Source: an uncultured Flavobacteriaceae bacterium (lineage in GTDB: Bacteria > Bacteroidota > Bacteroidia > Flavobacteriales > Flavobacteriaceae). Taken from it: 64,000 nucleotides of DNA. The DNA lies in assembly GCA_947494715.1 (NCBI GenBank), contig CANLWG010000015.1, positions 62,001 through 126,000 of the forward strand. Direction: 5' to 3'. Positions within the stretch are counted from its first letter, which is position 1, and the number at the start of each line of letters is the position of its first letter. Under the pieces are notes generated by a model. The model saw nothing but the letters and a program-made list of their open reading frames with translations. It made no database searches and was not told where the DNA came from. Positions 55,230 through 64,000 of the stretch are shown piece after piece. A program made the position numbers and the translations under genes.

Positions 55230-56129
55230 TTAGCCATATAGGTTGTACTTTATTTTTTGTATGATAAGATCTCCCACGGCCTCGAAATCCAAGTGAACAA
55301 TATCGCCCCCATATTGCTCTACGGTATAAATTCCATTGAAACCACTTTCCTCCGCTATTTGCATGCACTTGTCAAAATCATAGGAAACGTGTTCTCCATG
55401 CGCATTTAATTCCTTCATCTTTGCGGATACCTGATAAGCGTATGGCATAACTTTTTCAAGGGCTTTGTACAAATCGATGTATTCCGGCCAGTTCCCGAAA
55501 TCGGGAAGGGTATGGAAGTTTTTATGGTTCACTTCCCGAATAATCCTAAGATGGTTTTCCGGAATCGATTCCACCCCAAAATGATTTTCACATTGCATAA
55601 TCACGCCCAATCGATTCGCATAGGCGTTCAATTTTTTGTAGGAAGCAATGGCGTTATCCAAATTTTCCTTTCCGGCATTTACACGAACGGCCAAGGCACC
55701 AAGGTCCGCTGCGGTCCCGATCCAACTTTTTGCCAATTCCAGGCTCCTTTCCCTTCTCGATCGGTCCAAAGAGGAAATGTCAAAATTATCATCAATCTGT
55801 ATATTGATGAGTATCGACCTGCTTTTTCTAAGCCTGGCCTTCAGCTCATGGATATACGAGGGGGATCTTTCCTCAAAATGTCTAGTCCATAAATCGACAT
55901 TATAAATACCAAAACGATCTCTGAAATAAGCGGGCACTTCCAAAAGCGTAAGGTCAGGAGATGCCCAGGACGGTGCCGTAGATGCAATCCTAGTCCTTAC
56001 CATCACCGTGGCCATACCGATACGTTGCATGGGATCAAGGGCTCCACATGCGAAGTAATTGAATGATAATAGGGTCGCCGACGCCCCACCCGCCAATTTG
56101 ATAAATTTTCTTCTATCCAGAGTGCTCAT
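55230..56129 (-). CDS. Tat-exported sugar phosphate isomerase/epimerase-like protein
   Basis: A 299-aa xylose-isomerase-like TIM barrel. The N-terminus has a twin-arginine-type signal (LDRRKFIKLAGG) ending near FACG, so it is exported folded. The barrel shows HELKARLRKSRSILINIQID, MQCENHFGVES and YTVEQYGGD with plausible metal-ligand Glu, His and Asp. The substrate is unknown; this family includes inosose dehydratases and ketose epimerases. It divides a divergent promoter with the FAD oxidase gene. Confidence 0.8.
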   Translation of the reverse strand: MSTLDRRKFIKLAGGASATLLSFNYFACGALDPMQRIGMATVMVRTRIASTAPSWASPDLTLLEVPAYFRDRFGIYNVDLWTRHFEERSPSYIHELKARLRKSRSILINIQIDDNFDISSLDRSRRERSLELAKSWIGTAADLGALAVRVNAGKENLDNAIASYKKLNAYANRLGVIMQCENHFGVESIPENHLRIIREVNHKNFHTLPDFGNWPEYIDLYKALEKVMPYAYQVSAKMKELNAHGEHVSYDFDKCMQIAEESGFNGIYTVEQYGGDIVHLDFEAVGDLIIQKIKYNLYG

Positions 56130-56341
56130 TTGATAATTACTTTCTTCGGTTTACCCCTAATTTTGATGTTCCAGCTGTACCAGGTCCATTCTTAAAAAGT
56201 GCCGACAGATCAAGCACTTCGAACGGATTTATATCTCATCTCCACTTTCGCTAAACTAAACTATAATTGTATACAATAATAACAATTTTTTATATATTTT
56301 TATGTAAAAACTAAGCAATAGCATTTTAACACGATTTCAAA
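56130..56341. promoter_or_regulatory. divergent promoter region with TTGTATACAA dyad
   Basis: A 212-bp AT-rich region between the isomerase-like gene (-) and the FAD oxidase gene (+). It contains the dyad ATTGTATACAAT at 56266-56277, 64 bp before the oxidase start. Confidence 0.5.
56266..56277. promoter_or_regulatory. ATTGTATACAAT palindrome, candidate operator
   Basis: Perfect 12-bp dyad sharing its ten-base core with 50096-50107. The two sites lie before divergent genes of the same catabolic locus, pointing to one regulator. Confidence 0.5.
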
Positions 56342-57709
56342 ATGGATAAACGTGAGTTCTTAAAACTTTCAGGAAATATTTTGGCGGTATCAATGCTATC
56401 TCCCATCCTATCCTGCCGTGAGGCTGCCGCCCCGTCTGCCAAAAAAACTTTGGGGGCATCTCGGGCCAATTGGGCAAACAACCTTATTTACGATAGCAAT
56501 ACCTTTTACGAGCCTCGAAACATTGGCGAACTACAACAGATTGTAAAGGAAAACAAGAAAATCAAGGCCCTGGGCACAAAACACTGTTTTAATAAAATTG
56601 CAGATAGCAGATTTTCCCATGTTTCGATAAGAAACATGAACCGCATTGTTTCAGTGGATAGTCGCCAAATGACGGCAACCATTGAGGGAGGTGCGAGCTA
56701 CGGACAGATTTGCACTGCCCTGCATGAAGAGGGCTATGCGCTTCACAATCTTGCCTCGCTGCCACATATTTCGTTGGCCGGAGCCATTGCAACGGCGACC
56801 CATGGCTCCGGGGTTTCCAACAGTAATTTAGGTGCAATGGTCAGTGCGCTGGAATTTATAAATACCGACGGAGATCTAGTTACGTTATCGCGAAACGGTC
56901 ACGGTGATGAATTTTCAGGAATGATCACCCATCTCGGCGGATTGGGAATACTTACCAAACTCACTTTGGACCTTCAACCTACTTTTCAAGTAAGGCAGGA
57001 CGTATACCAACACTTACCCGTATCCAATCTTCTTGAAAATTTTGAGGCCATTATGGCCGGTGGATACAGCGTAAGTCTATTTACCGACTATCAGTCAGAT
57101 CAGGTCAACCAAGTATGGGTCAAATCCAAAGTAGCTAAAGATGATCAATTGCCCACAGAATATTTCGGGGCAATCTCTGCCGAACGGGACATCCATCCCA
57201 TCCTTGAACTATCTGCAGAAAACTGTACCGCCCAAATGGGCGTACCCGGACCATGGTTTGATCGGCTTCCCCACTTTAAGATGGATTTCACTCCCAGTAG
57301 TGGAAAAGAACTGCAATCCGAATATTTCGTTCCCCTGGACAAAGGTCCCGCAGCTTACGAGGCGATACAAAGCCTAAAGGATGAAATAGCTCCCTATCTC
57401 ATGATTTCCGAAGTTCGCACCATCGCTGCAGACAATCAGTGGATGAGTCCCTGTTATGAGCAAAAAAGTGCAGCTTTTCATTTTACCTGGCAACAGGATT
57501 GGAAGGGTCTAAAAAAAGTGCTTCCCCTTTTGGAAAGTAAACTGGAGCCCTTTAATGTGCGCCCACACTGGGGAAAGATGTTCACTATGACACCTGCAAA
57601 AATCCATTCCCTCTATCCTAGGCTTGTCGATTTTAAAACCTTCCTCATGGACCATGATGCCAATGGAAAATTCCGGAACGACTTTTTGCAAAAATATCTT
57701 TATACTTAG
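56342..57709 (+). CDS. FAD-linked sugar/alditol oxidase (ALO-type)
   Basis: A 455-aa exported flavoprotein (signal with lipobox-like ILSC near residue 25). The VAO-type FAD domain shows ALGTKHCFNKIAD, where H81 is positioned for covalent FAD linkage, and LPHISLAGAIATATHGSGVS. The C-terminal ALO domain ends with RPHWGKMF, the HWGK motif of D-arabinono-lactone, alditol and L-gulono-lactone oxidases. It should oxidise a sugar alcohol or aldonolactone using oxygen or a membrane acceptor. It sits among isomerase, epimerase and aldolase genes. Confidence 0.86.
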   Translation: MDKREFLKLSGNILAVSMLSPILSCREAAAPSAKKTLGASRANWANNLIYDSNTFYEPRNIGELQQIVKENKKIKALGTKHCFNKIADSRFSHVSIRNMNRIVSVDSRQMTATIEGGASYGQICTALHEEGYALHNLASLPHISLAGAIATATHGSGVSNSNLGAMVSALEFINTDGDLVTLSRNGHGDEFSGMITHLGGLGILTKLTLDLQPTFQVRQDVYQHLPVSNLLENFEAIMAGGYSVSLFTDYQSDQVNQVWVKSKVAKDDQLPTEYFGAISAERDIHPILELSAENCTAQMGVPGPWFDRLPHFKMDFTPSSGKELQSEYFVPLDKGPAAYEAIQSLKDEIAPYLMISEVRTIAADNQWMSPCYEQKSAAFHFTWQQDWKGLKKVLPLLESKLEPFNVRPHWGKMFTMTPAKIHSLYPRLVDFKTFLMDHDANGKFRNDFLQKYLYT

Positions 57710-57724
57710 GTTTTGTTTGCTTAA

Positions 57725-60700
57725 TTACTCCAAGGGCGAGCCAACGGCACTATTCACCCCAAAGCAAAGGAGTGGAAGGTTATTACGTGCAATTATAAGA
57801 TGCGGAATACCATTCATTTCAATGGAAACGACATCCCTCACCTGCCCAAAGACGCTAAGTCCGGATTGTTCATTGGAAAGCGCCCTAAAAGTTCCGGAGC
57901 TATTGCCCTTTAACAAAGTTCCCTTGCTCGAATCCAGTCGCCCAAACTCGGGTTTTAGGCCATGAAAATTACCTCCCAACCACAAATCGATTACACCATC
58001 TAAATCCAGATCCTTGGCAACAATACCAAATACAGGAGCCACTTGCGCTGCGAGCGGCAAGGCTTCTATCCGAATCACGCCTTCATCGTTCCAGGCAATA
58101 CTGGACTCCAAGTTGACCGCACTATAGGAAATCACATTTCGCCGCTCTTCTTCTGTCAATAAAGATTCATAGGTTTTTTCGGCATATTCCTTATACCGCA
58201 AATTGTGTTTTTTCAAATGGGGCAGTTGCGTGGTAAGGTCCATTTTGGTGGCAAAGGGATAAGCTTGACCATCCAAGGGCGGGTACCAATTCAAAATGAA
58301 GTCACTTTTTCCGTTCGTATCAAAATCTTTAACATAGAGGTTCAAGGGTTTCTTCACGGAAGCCTTGAATTTAGAATTTAGACCCCAGTTTCCCAATATA
58401 TAATCGTCGTCCCCATCACCATCCAAATCCGAAGCCTCTATGGTCAGCCACCAGCCAGAGGATGATTTCAGTCCCGGCAAGGTCTTCTTTCGTAATTGTC
58501 CATTACCATTCTCAAAATAAGTTATAGGAAGCCATTCACCGGATACCCATAAATCCATATCCCCATCCCTGTCGGTATCGCTCCAAACTGCGTCGGTAAT
58601 CATTCCCAATTCTCCAATTTCCCTAGTTGTAATATCGGTCCATTGGCCGTTACCCTCGTTTCTGAATACATAGCTTCTAGGTTTTAGACCATAATTCCCT
58701 GGAATAGCACGGGCCCCAATAAAAAGATCCTGGTCACCGTCCCCATCAATATCCGTATTCTTAATACATGAGAAATTACCTGTGGCCATTGGTGCCTTTT
58801 CCGATGTTTTCAGGAATTTACCCGAACCATTATTTTCGTAAAAGCGTAGCCGATAGGAATGCGCTTCCTTTTTCAATTCGTTGCCGCCCGACCCTAAAAG
58901 TATGTCGTTGTCGCCATCTCCATCCGCATCAAAAATAGCTCCACAAGTAGTCTCGAAGATAGTGTCCGTTTCCGATGATGAAATAGTATTCAATCCTCGG
59001 GATTTCCAATAGTCCCCGTTTTGGATAAACACTTTGTCCATTTCCTCCGGACCTCCCCCTGCTACAAAGTCTTCTTTTCCATCGCCGTTTAAATCCCCTT
59101 TTATAATTGGTGGGCCTTCTGTGGACAACATTCTAGGCAATAGATTTTCATGGTCAAAATCGTTGAAGTTGTTTTCAATATGATCACGATTTCCCATCAG
59201 TACTTTCTCGGTACATTCCTCAAAAAGGGGCCTATTGGACAATCTCTCTTGAAGAACGGGTTCTTTAGCATTGGACTGAAGAACTTTTAAGGTTTGGTTG
59301 GCGGCCACATTGTGCAGGGTCTCGGTGGTCAAATCGGGCCACGTTATTTGGATTTCATCCACAACAGGGTTTGAGCCGATGCCAAAATTCAAAATGGGTG
59401 TCACGGCACTTTGAAATCCGCGCGAGGTGAAATTCTGTAGTACTTGTATCTGATTTCCTATTTTAGCTTTTACTTCAGCTCCAATACCGTATGGGTTCTT
59501 GCCCGAACCTTCCAATCTGATCTTTAGAAAATTGTTCTTGGAATTATTTCGATATAGGTATGCAGGCATATTCACATTGTTCACTATCATATCCAAATCT
59601 CCGTCATTATCCAAATCCCCATAGGCCGCCCCGTTGGAAAAGCCGGGATTCCCCAGCCCCATGATATTCGCCCTGTTCTTGAACATTGGAATTTGGCCCT
59701 TCCCGCTATTTACAAAAGCATAGTTGGCCAAGGGTTTGGAGGGCAGGAATTCTACGAAGTCAGACCAATCGAACCTGCCCTTTTGCATGACTACTTTTTT
59801 AATTTCCTCCTTGTCACTTATAAAATCCGAAAAGTCCAAATCCATTATTTCGCGATTTAAACCATTGGATACAAATATGTCTTTCCAACCGTCATTGTCA
59901 AAATCAAAAATCAATGCTCCCCAACTCCAATCCGTGGCGGCGACATTACTTAAATGTGCCACTTCTTGAAATGTACCCTCTCCATTGTTTAACTGAAGGC
60001 AATTTTGCAATACTTGATAATGAAAATTTGCTTTGTTCTTCGCATCCCTTAAATGAAAGGGTTCAAAATACGTCATGGTCTTTAACCTATAGTTGCTTCC
60101 TGGAAGCATATCCGTGGTAAAAATCTCCATCGATCCGTCATTGTTGAGGTCACCTACATCGGAGCCCATACTGGAAATGGGACAAATGCTGACAGAACCA
60201 TTCAATTCTTCGGAGAATGTACCATCGCCATTATTGAAATAAAGATAATCCCGCTCCCAAAAATCATTACTGATATAAATATCGGTGAGATGGTCCCCAT
60301 TAAAATCACCTGTAGAGACCCCTAGCCCAAATCCTATGGCACTGTTATAAATGCCAGCTTCCGACGTAACATCCTTGAAGTGGTCGCCTTCATTTCTCAA
60401 AAGCTTATCCCCTCCCAAGTTATCATGTTCCTCGCGGGATATGGTATAGAGCTCAATCTTTGAGGGATCCTTAAAGGAATTATTTAGGATATAACAGTCC
60501 AGGTCGCCGTCCTGGTCATAATCGAAGAAAGAGGCATGGGTAGTGAAACCTTTATCATTCAAGTTATACTCCCCTGCCCTATTGCTAAAAGTATTGTCCT
60601 TGTTATTGATAAACAATTCATTTTCCCGGCTATCCCCCTTCAAATCACCGGAGTTGCACACATAAATATCCAGCCAACCGTCTCCGTTAACATCGGCCAT

Positions 60701-61087
60701 GGTAACACCGGTGCTCCAGGCCATTTTGCCGCCAACCCCTGCAGAACCAGTGATATCCTTAAATTGCATTTCACCAAGATTCAGGTAAAGCTTGTTAGGT
60801 CCCATATTGGCGGTCATATATACATCGCTTAGACCATCATTGTTGATATCCCCAATGGCAACTCCTCCTCCATTGTAAAAATTTCTATAGGTAAGCACAT
60901 TAAAATGCTCACCGTCCCTAACGCTATTCACAAAGTCCAATCCTGTGATTTCAGGTTGAAGCATGGTAAAAAGATTGACAAACGGTTTATCAGCAGTGGC
61001 ATAAGCCTGCTTGTCCAACACCTCGGAATGGCAACTCCCAAATAGTATTATTAATGGGGCAATCCAAATTAATCTAGGCAAACCCAT
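57725..61087 (-). CDS. second giant FG-GAP/VCBS-repeat lipoprotein with UnbV-like domain
   Basis: A 1120-aa lipoprotein (lipobox LFGSC). Repeats DINNDGLSDVYMTAN, DVNGDGWLDIYVCN, DTDRDGDMDLWVSG mark two propeller-like halves around an ASPIC/UnbV-like part near residue 560 (LNFGIGSNPVVDEIQITWPD). The order mirrors the 1203-aa protein at 50.2 kb, so they are paralogues. It lies downstream of the SusD gene on the same strand and after a terminator, so it has its own promoter. Confidence 0.83.
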   Translation of the reverse strand: MGLPRLIWIAPLIILFGSCHSEVLDKQAYATADKPFVNLFTMLQPEITGLDFVNSVRDGEHFNVLTYRNFYNGGGVAIGDINNDGLSDVYMTANMGPNKLYLNLGEMQFKDITGSAGVGGKMAWSTGVTMADVNGDGWLDIYVCNSGDLKGDSRENELFINNKDNTFSNRAGEYNLNDKGFTTHASFFDYDQDGDLDCYILNNSFKDPSKIELYTISREEHDNLGGDKLLRNEGDHFKDVTSEAGIYNSAIGFGLGVSTGDFNGDHLTDIYISNDFWERDYLYFNNGDGTFSEELNGSVSICPISSMGSDVGDLNNDGSMEIFTTDMLPGSNYRLKTMTYFEPFHLRDAKNKANFHYQVLQNCLQLNNGEGTFQEVAHLSNVAATDWSWGALIFDFDNDGWKDIFVSNGLNREIMDLDFSDFISDKEEIKKVVMQKGRFDWSDFVEFLPSKPLANYAFVNSGKGQIPMFKNRANIMGLGNPGFSNGAAYGDLDNDGDLDMIVNNVNMPAYLYRNNSKNNFLKIRLEGSGKNPYGIGAEVKAKIGNQIQVLQNFTSRGFQSAVTPILNFGIGSNPVVDEIQITWPDLTTETLHNVAANQTLKVLQSNAKEPVLQERLSNRPLFEECTEKVLMGNRDHIENNFNDFDHENLLPRMLSTEGPPIIKGDLNGDGKEDFVAGGGPEEMDKVFIQNGDYWKSRGLNTISSSETDTIFETTCGAIFDADGDGDNDILLGSGGNELKKEAHSYRLRFYENNGSGKFLKTSEKAPMATGNFSCIKNTDIDGDGDQDLFIGARAIPGNYGLKPRSYVFRNEGNGQWTDITTREIGELGMITDAVWSDTDRDGDMDLWVSGEWLPITYFENGNGQLRKKTLPGLKSSSGWWLTIEASDLDGDGDDDYILGNWGLNSKFKASVKKPLNLYVKDFDTNGKSDFILNWYPPLDGQAYPFATKMDLTTQLPHLKKHNLRYKEYAEKTYESLLTEEERRNVISYSAVNLESSIAWNDEGVIRIEALPLAAQVAPVFGIVAKDLDLDGVIDLWLGGNFHGLKPEFGRLDSSKGTLLKGNSSGTFRALSNEQSGLSVFGQVRDVVSIEMNGIPHLIIARNNLPLLCFGVNSAVGSPLE

Positions 61088-61251
61088 ACTATTTCACTTT
61101 CTCCATTGTAGTACTTAGCATCCAGAACCCAAGCTGTTTAAGGCTCCAGAGGTTCTTATTGGTAAGATAGCTTAATAATTTTTATTTCCCGACAACTTTA
61201 CAAAATTGATAATTTGCAAAAACGGTCAGTAGATTACTAACCGGAAAGCAT

Positions 61252-61279
61252 AAAGGGCAGTCAATTAAAACTGCCCTTT
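61252..61279 (-). terminator. terminator of the SusC/SusD operon
   Basis: AAAGGGCAGT (61252-61261) and ACTGCCCTTT (61270-61279) make a perfect 10-bp stem with an 8-base loop, about 45 bp after the susD-like stop on the minus strand. T-rich sequence follows on both strands. Confidence 0.65.
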
Positions 61280-61324
61280 TGTAAAAAAACTAACTCAAAC
61301 TACTAAACAACATTTTTGATTTCT

Positions 61325-63016
61325 TTAATATCCCGGATTTTGTGTATACAGGGATCCACCTTCTACCTTGTTCAATTCGATCTGAAGCGAAGGTATGGGC
61401 AATCGCATATGGCGATCTTCAAAACCATTACTGTCCGAAAGATATGCCCTAGTTTCGGCCTCTGTGGTCAGATAATTATTGAGCACCTCCGAGGCCACTC
61501 CCCATCTTTTTAAGTCGAAAAATCGATGTCCTTCCAAAGCAAGTTCCAACCTTCGCTCATGACGCACGGCCTTACGTGCTAAATCGGTATCCGTCCAAGG
61601 GTCGTCATAGGTTCCAACATTGTATGTGGCCCATGTTATTCCTGAGTCATCCAAAGATGTACTCAACCCGTCCGGTCCTATGGCGGATTGCCCGGCACGT
61701 GTTCTCACCATATTTACGAGCTCCCGGGCACGCTCTAAATTGCCCAGTTCCACCTCGGCTTCTGCCAACATCAACAATACGTCGGCATACCTGATTATCG
61801 GAACGTTAATAGGTGATAATTGTTCTGGCCTCCACCCTACCAGACTCGCATCCCCGGGTGCCGGAAGAAATTTCTTTTGCGAATAGGGCCCGGCCCAGTT
61901 TCTATCACGAATCCAAAAGGATTGATGCGGTCCCCATTCCTTAAATGGCACATCATCACGTCCCACGGTCCAATCCAATCTTGGGTCTACAGGATCTGTG
62001 ATGGTAACATCGGAATCGTCAAAGGTGTCCAAAAGTGGTAAGCCGTTGGGATCGGTTTTATGGGCATTGACCAAATTTTGTGAAGGCTGATGAAAACCGC
62101 AGCAGCCGAATGGGCTGCCTTCATGTGGATAGGCTAACCTATCCCCCCAATTACCATTGGCCCCATTGGTAGATCCGTCATTGGCCGACGCCTGAATTGA
62201 AAACAAATGTTCGCCGGCATTCTCCAGTTCCGCGGTAAATATATCAGCAACCGATGGCAGAAGTTCGTAAAGTCCACTATTGACCACCAGGTCGAATTCT
62301 TGCTTGGCATTGGCAAAATCCTGATTGTACAAATATGCCTTGCCAAGGTACGCCCTAGCGGCTCCTTCAGAGGCCCGGCCAATCTCCCCTTGGGTCGCTG
62401 GCAAGTTATCTGCAGCAAACTGTAAATCCTGAATAATCAAGGAAATAACGTCATCATCGGTATTAGATCTCTTTTCTAAAGGATCATAGGTCTCTAACAT
62501 GTAGGGCACGTTTACCCATAGTTTCCAAAGATCAAAGTGGTAATGGGCGCGTAAAAACCTGGCTTCAGCTGCAATGGGGTTTGGATTAGCGATGTCCTCT
62601 GCATTTGCTAGAAGGTTCAATGCCGTATTGGCCCTTGAGATGCCCTCGTACATTGCCCTCCATTTGGAATCGAAATAGGTGTTGCCCGGGGCCCAACGAA
62701 AAAGCTCGACCTCTAAAATCTCAGGTTGGTCACTTGGTGTAGAGCCTTTATGGGCATCGTCGGAGGCAACGCTCCCAAAAATCCAGTTGCTACTGGAATT
62801 TGGCCATGGCTGGCTTTGAAAGGCACTGCCATCATTTTGCCACCCGTCCAACATAGAGTATGCGGAAATCAGAGCCGCCTGAACACCGGTCTCATTTTCT
62901 AAAACTTCCTGTGAGAAACTGGCCTGAGGGGCAACCTCGAGAAAGTCCTCCGAGCATGATATTGCTATTATACCAGCTAACAATAAGGCTGAAATTATTA
63001 CTTTTATCCGTTTCAT
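61325..63016 (-). CDS. SusD/RagB-family surface glycan-binding lipoprotein
   Basis: A 563-aa lipoprotein (signal ending IIAISC, then SEDFLEV). It has the SusD fold pattern: TPR-like helices with ARFLRAHYHFDLWKLWVNVP, then PIIRYADVLLMLAEAEVELG, and the C-terminal RHERRLELALEGHRFFDLKR hallmark. It forms the lid of the SusC transporter and binds the incoming sugar. The gene begins 17 bp after the SusC stop, the usual operon order. Confidence 0.93.
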   Translation of the reverse strand: MKRIKVIISALLLAGIIAISCSEDFLEVAPQASFSQEVLENETGVQAALISAYSMLDGWQNDGSAFQSQPWPNSSSNWIFGSVASDDAHKGSTPSDQPEILEVELFRWAPGNTYFDSKWRAMYEGISRANTALNLLANAEDIANPNPIAAEARFLRAHYHFDLWKLWVNVPYMLETYDPLEKRSNTDDDVISLIIQDLQFAADNLPATQGEIGRASEGAARAYLGKAYLYNQDFANAKQEFDLVVNSGLYELLPSVADIFTAELENAGEHLFSIQASANDGSTNGANGNWGDRLAYPHEGSPFGCCGFHQPSQNLVNAHKTDPNGLPLLDTFDDSDVTITDPVDPRLDWTVGRDDVPFKEWGPHQSFWIRDRNWAGPYSQKKFLPAPGDASLVGWRPEQLSPINVPIIRYADVLLMLAEAEVELGNLERARELVNMVRTRAGQSAIGPDGLSTSLDDSGITWATYNVGTYDDPWTDTDLARKAVRHERRLELALEGHRFFDLKRWGVASEVLNNYLTTEAETRAYLSDSNGFEDRHMRLPIPSLQIELNKVEGGSLYTQNPGY

Positions 63017-63033
63017 TTTAGTCTTTATTTATA

Positions 63034-64000
63034 TTAGAATTGTGCGCTGAAACCTATTTGAAAAACTCGATTGGAAGGGTAATTGGAAACATCGAATCCA
63101 TTCCAAAGATCGCCATTTCTATTGCCGGCCCCAAAATTGGATATGGCGGGATCCAAGCCATCATAACCGGTAATGGTAAACAGGTTCTGGGCCTGTAGAT
63201 ACAATCTAAAACCATCCAATACATTCCCGAATACCTTCTTGGGAAAGGTGTAGCCTAACTGCATATTCTTTGCTCGTAGGTAGGATCCGTCATCCACATA
63301 AAATGTACTGGGATCGTTACTAAAAGTATCACTGGCATCAGGTCTTGGATAACTGGCATCCAGATTATCCGGTGACCAAGCATCCAGAACGGCATCTATA
63401 CGAACGTTTGAATTGAATTCGTGAAAAACATCGAATGTGTGCGTATAGTTGAAAATCTCGTTGCCCACAGAAGCAAACAATAGCATGCTAAAATCAAAGT
63501 TTTTGTATTCGAAACCTAAATTTACCCCTAGCGTAAAGTCTGGGTGTGGGTTGCCTATAATTCCTTTATCATCATCATTGATAACCCCATCATTATTGAT
63601 ATCTACAAACTTGATCCTTCCAAGATCCGCACCGTCCTGGACGGCATGAGAGTCTATCTCGGCCTGGGAATCAAAGAATCCATCCGCCGTTAAGCCCCAA
63701 AAAGAGGACAAGGGGCTACCGACCTGTGCCGCTACGATGGGCAATCCTATCCTTGAATCGAATCCTGTGGGAAAGAATATATCCGTATCTCCATCAATTG
63801 CTATCACCTCATTCACATATCTACTAAAATTGAACGCGGTGTTAAATCTAAATTCATCCCCTATTTTACCACGATATTGCAATCCTATATCCACTCCGTT
63901 ATTCTCAATTTCGCCAAGATTTACAAATGGTGGGGAAGACAATCCTGCTGTTGCGGGCAATGGAGCTTCAACCAATAGGCCATCAACTGTTCTTTTGTAG
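63034..64000 (-). CDS. SusC/RagA-family TonB-dependent transporter, C-terminal part
   Basis: The frame stays open to the window edge, giving the last 321 residues of a SusC-type outer-membrane barrel: VDGLLVEAPLPATAGLSSPP, NLGEIENNGVDI, LGVNLGFEYKNFDFSMLLFA, DGSYLRAKNMQLGYTFP and the final aromatic strand VFQIGFSAQF. It imports the ligand captured by SusD. The plug domain and any sigma/anti-sigma signalling extension lie outside the window. Confidence 0.93.
   Translation of the reverse strand, partial: YKRTVDGLLVEAPLPATAGLSSPPFVNLGEIENNGVDIGLQYRGKIGDEFRFNTAFNFSRYVNEVIAIDGDTDIFFPTGFDSRIGLPIVAAQVGSPLSSFWGLTADGFFDSQAEIDSHAVQDGADLGRIKFVDINNDGVINDDDKGIIGNPHPDFTLGVNLGFEYKNFDFSMLLFASVGNEIFNYTHTFDVFHEFNSNVRIDAVLDAWSPDNLDASYPRPDASDTFSNDPSTFYVDDGSYLRAKNMQLGYTFPKKVFGNVLDGFRLYLQAQNLFTITGYDGLDPAISNFGAGNRNGDLWNGFDVSNYPSNRVFQIGFSAQF

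Overview
The window looks like a chromosomal segment of a marine Flavobacteriaceae-type Bacteroidota. Supporting signs are a SusC/SusD pair, many short-signal lipoproteins with acidic tails, a one-protein hybrid sensor with an AraC output, FG-GAP/UnbV lipoproteins, tandem carboxypeptidase-regulatory-like proteins, Bacteroidota-type tyrosine recombinases, and promoters of the TTG-N19-TAnnTTTG kind. No species is assigned.

Layout. 1-6.6 kb: a gene 3' end, a membrane class III nucleotidyl cyclase, an arsenic resistance operon (ArsR, LMW-phosphatase-like arsenate reductase, ACR3) behind an inverted-repeat operator, rpiA and a HAD phosphatase. 6.6-20 kb: a hybrid two-component protein, Crp/Fnr regulator, nucleoside hydrolase, class I amidotransferase, amidohydrolase, LytS/LytTR pair, DoxX and VOC proteins, a TolB-like lipoprotein and a class C beta-lactamase-fold hydrolase. 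20.7-28.2 kb: a secreted thrombospondin-3 protein, a DUF7009-like protein, a two-gene module of a membrane coiled-coil protein and a pYEATS-like protein, two tandem CarboxypepD_reg-like proteins and a small lipoprotein.

28.6-47.2 kb reads as a mobile island. Its proposed ends are 22-bp direct repeats derived from the 3' end of a tRNA-Asp gene (28726-28747 and 47144-47165). It carries a complete type II-C CRISPR-Cas system (cas9-cas1-cas2 on the minus strand, tracrRNA, 21 intact 46-bp repeats plus one degenerate repeat), a membrane protein, a small proline-rich lipoprotein next to a TPR sensor kinase/response regulator pair, a GIY-YIG-like protein, a solitary HsdR-N-like nuclease, a Fic protein with twin palindromes at its start, an IS110 element with a possible bridge RNA, and an integrase. 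A second integrase starts just right of the tRNA fragment, followed by a decayed M1 aminopeptidase 3' end, which suggests two elements used the same site.

49.1-64 kb is a sugar or sugar-acid catabolic locus: KDPG/KHG-type aldolase, two giant FG-GAP/UnbV lipoproteins, a DUF4432-like epimerase, a Tat-exported sugar isomerase-like protein, an FAD-linked sugar/alditol oxidase, SusD and the C-terminus of SusC. Identical TTGTATACAA palindromes in two intergenic regions suggest a shared regulator.

The most striking signals are in the CRISPR locus. Every repeat can be read as carrying its own Bacteroidota promoter (TTG-N19-TAATTTTA). The degenerate first repeat keeps only those elements and the 3' half. 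The array ends in an intrinsic terminator whose 5' arm uses the last bases of the final repeat. Together these indicate crRNA transcription towards cas2, against the cas operon.
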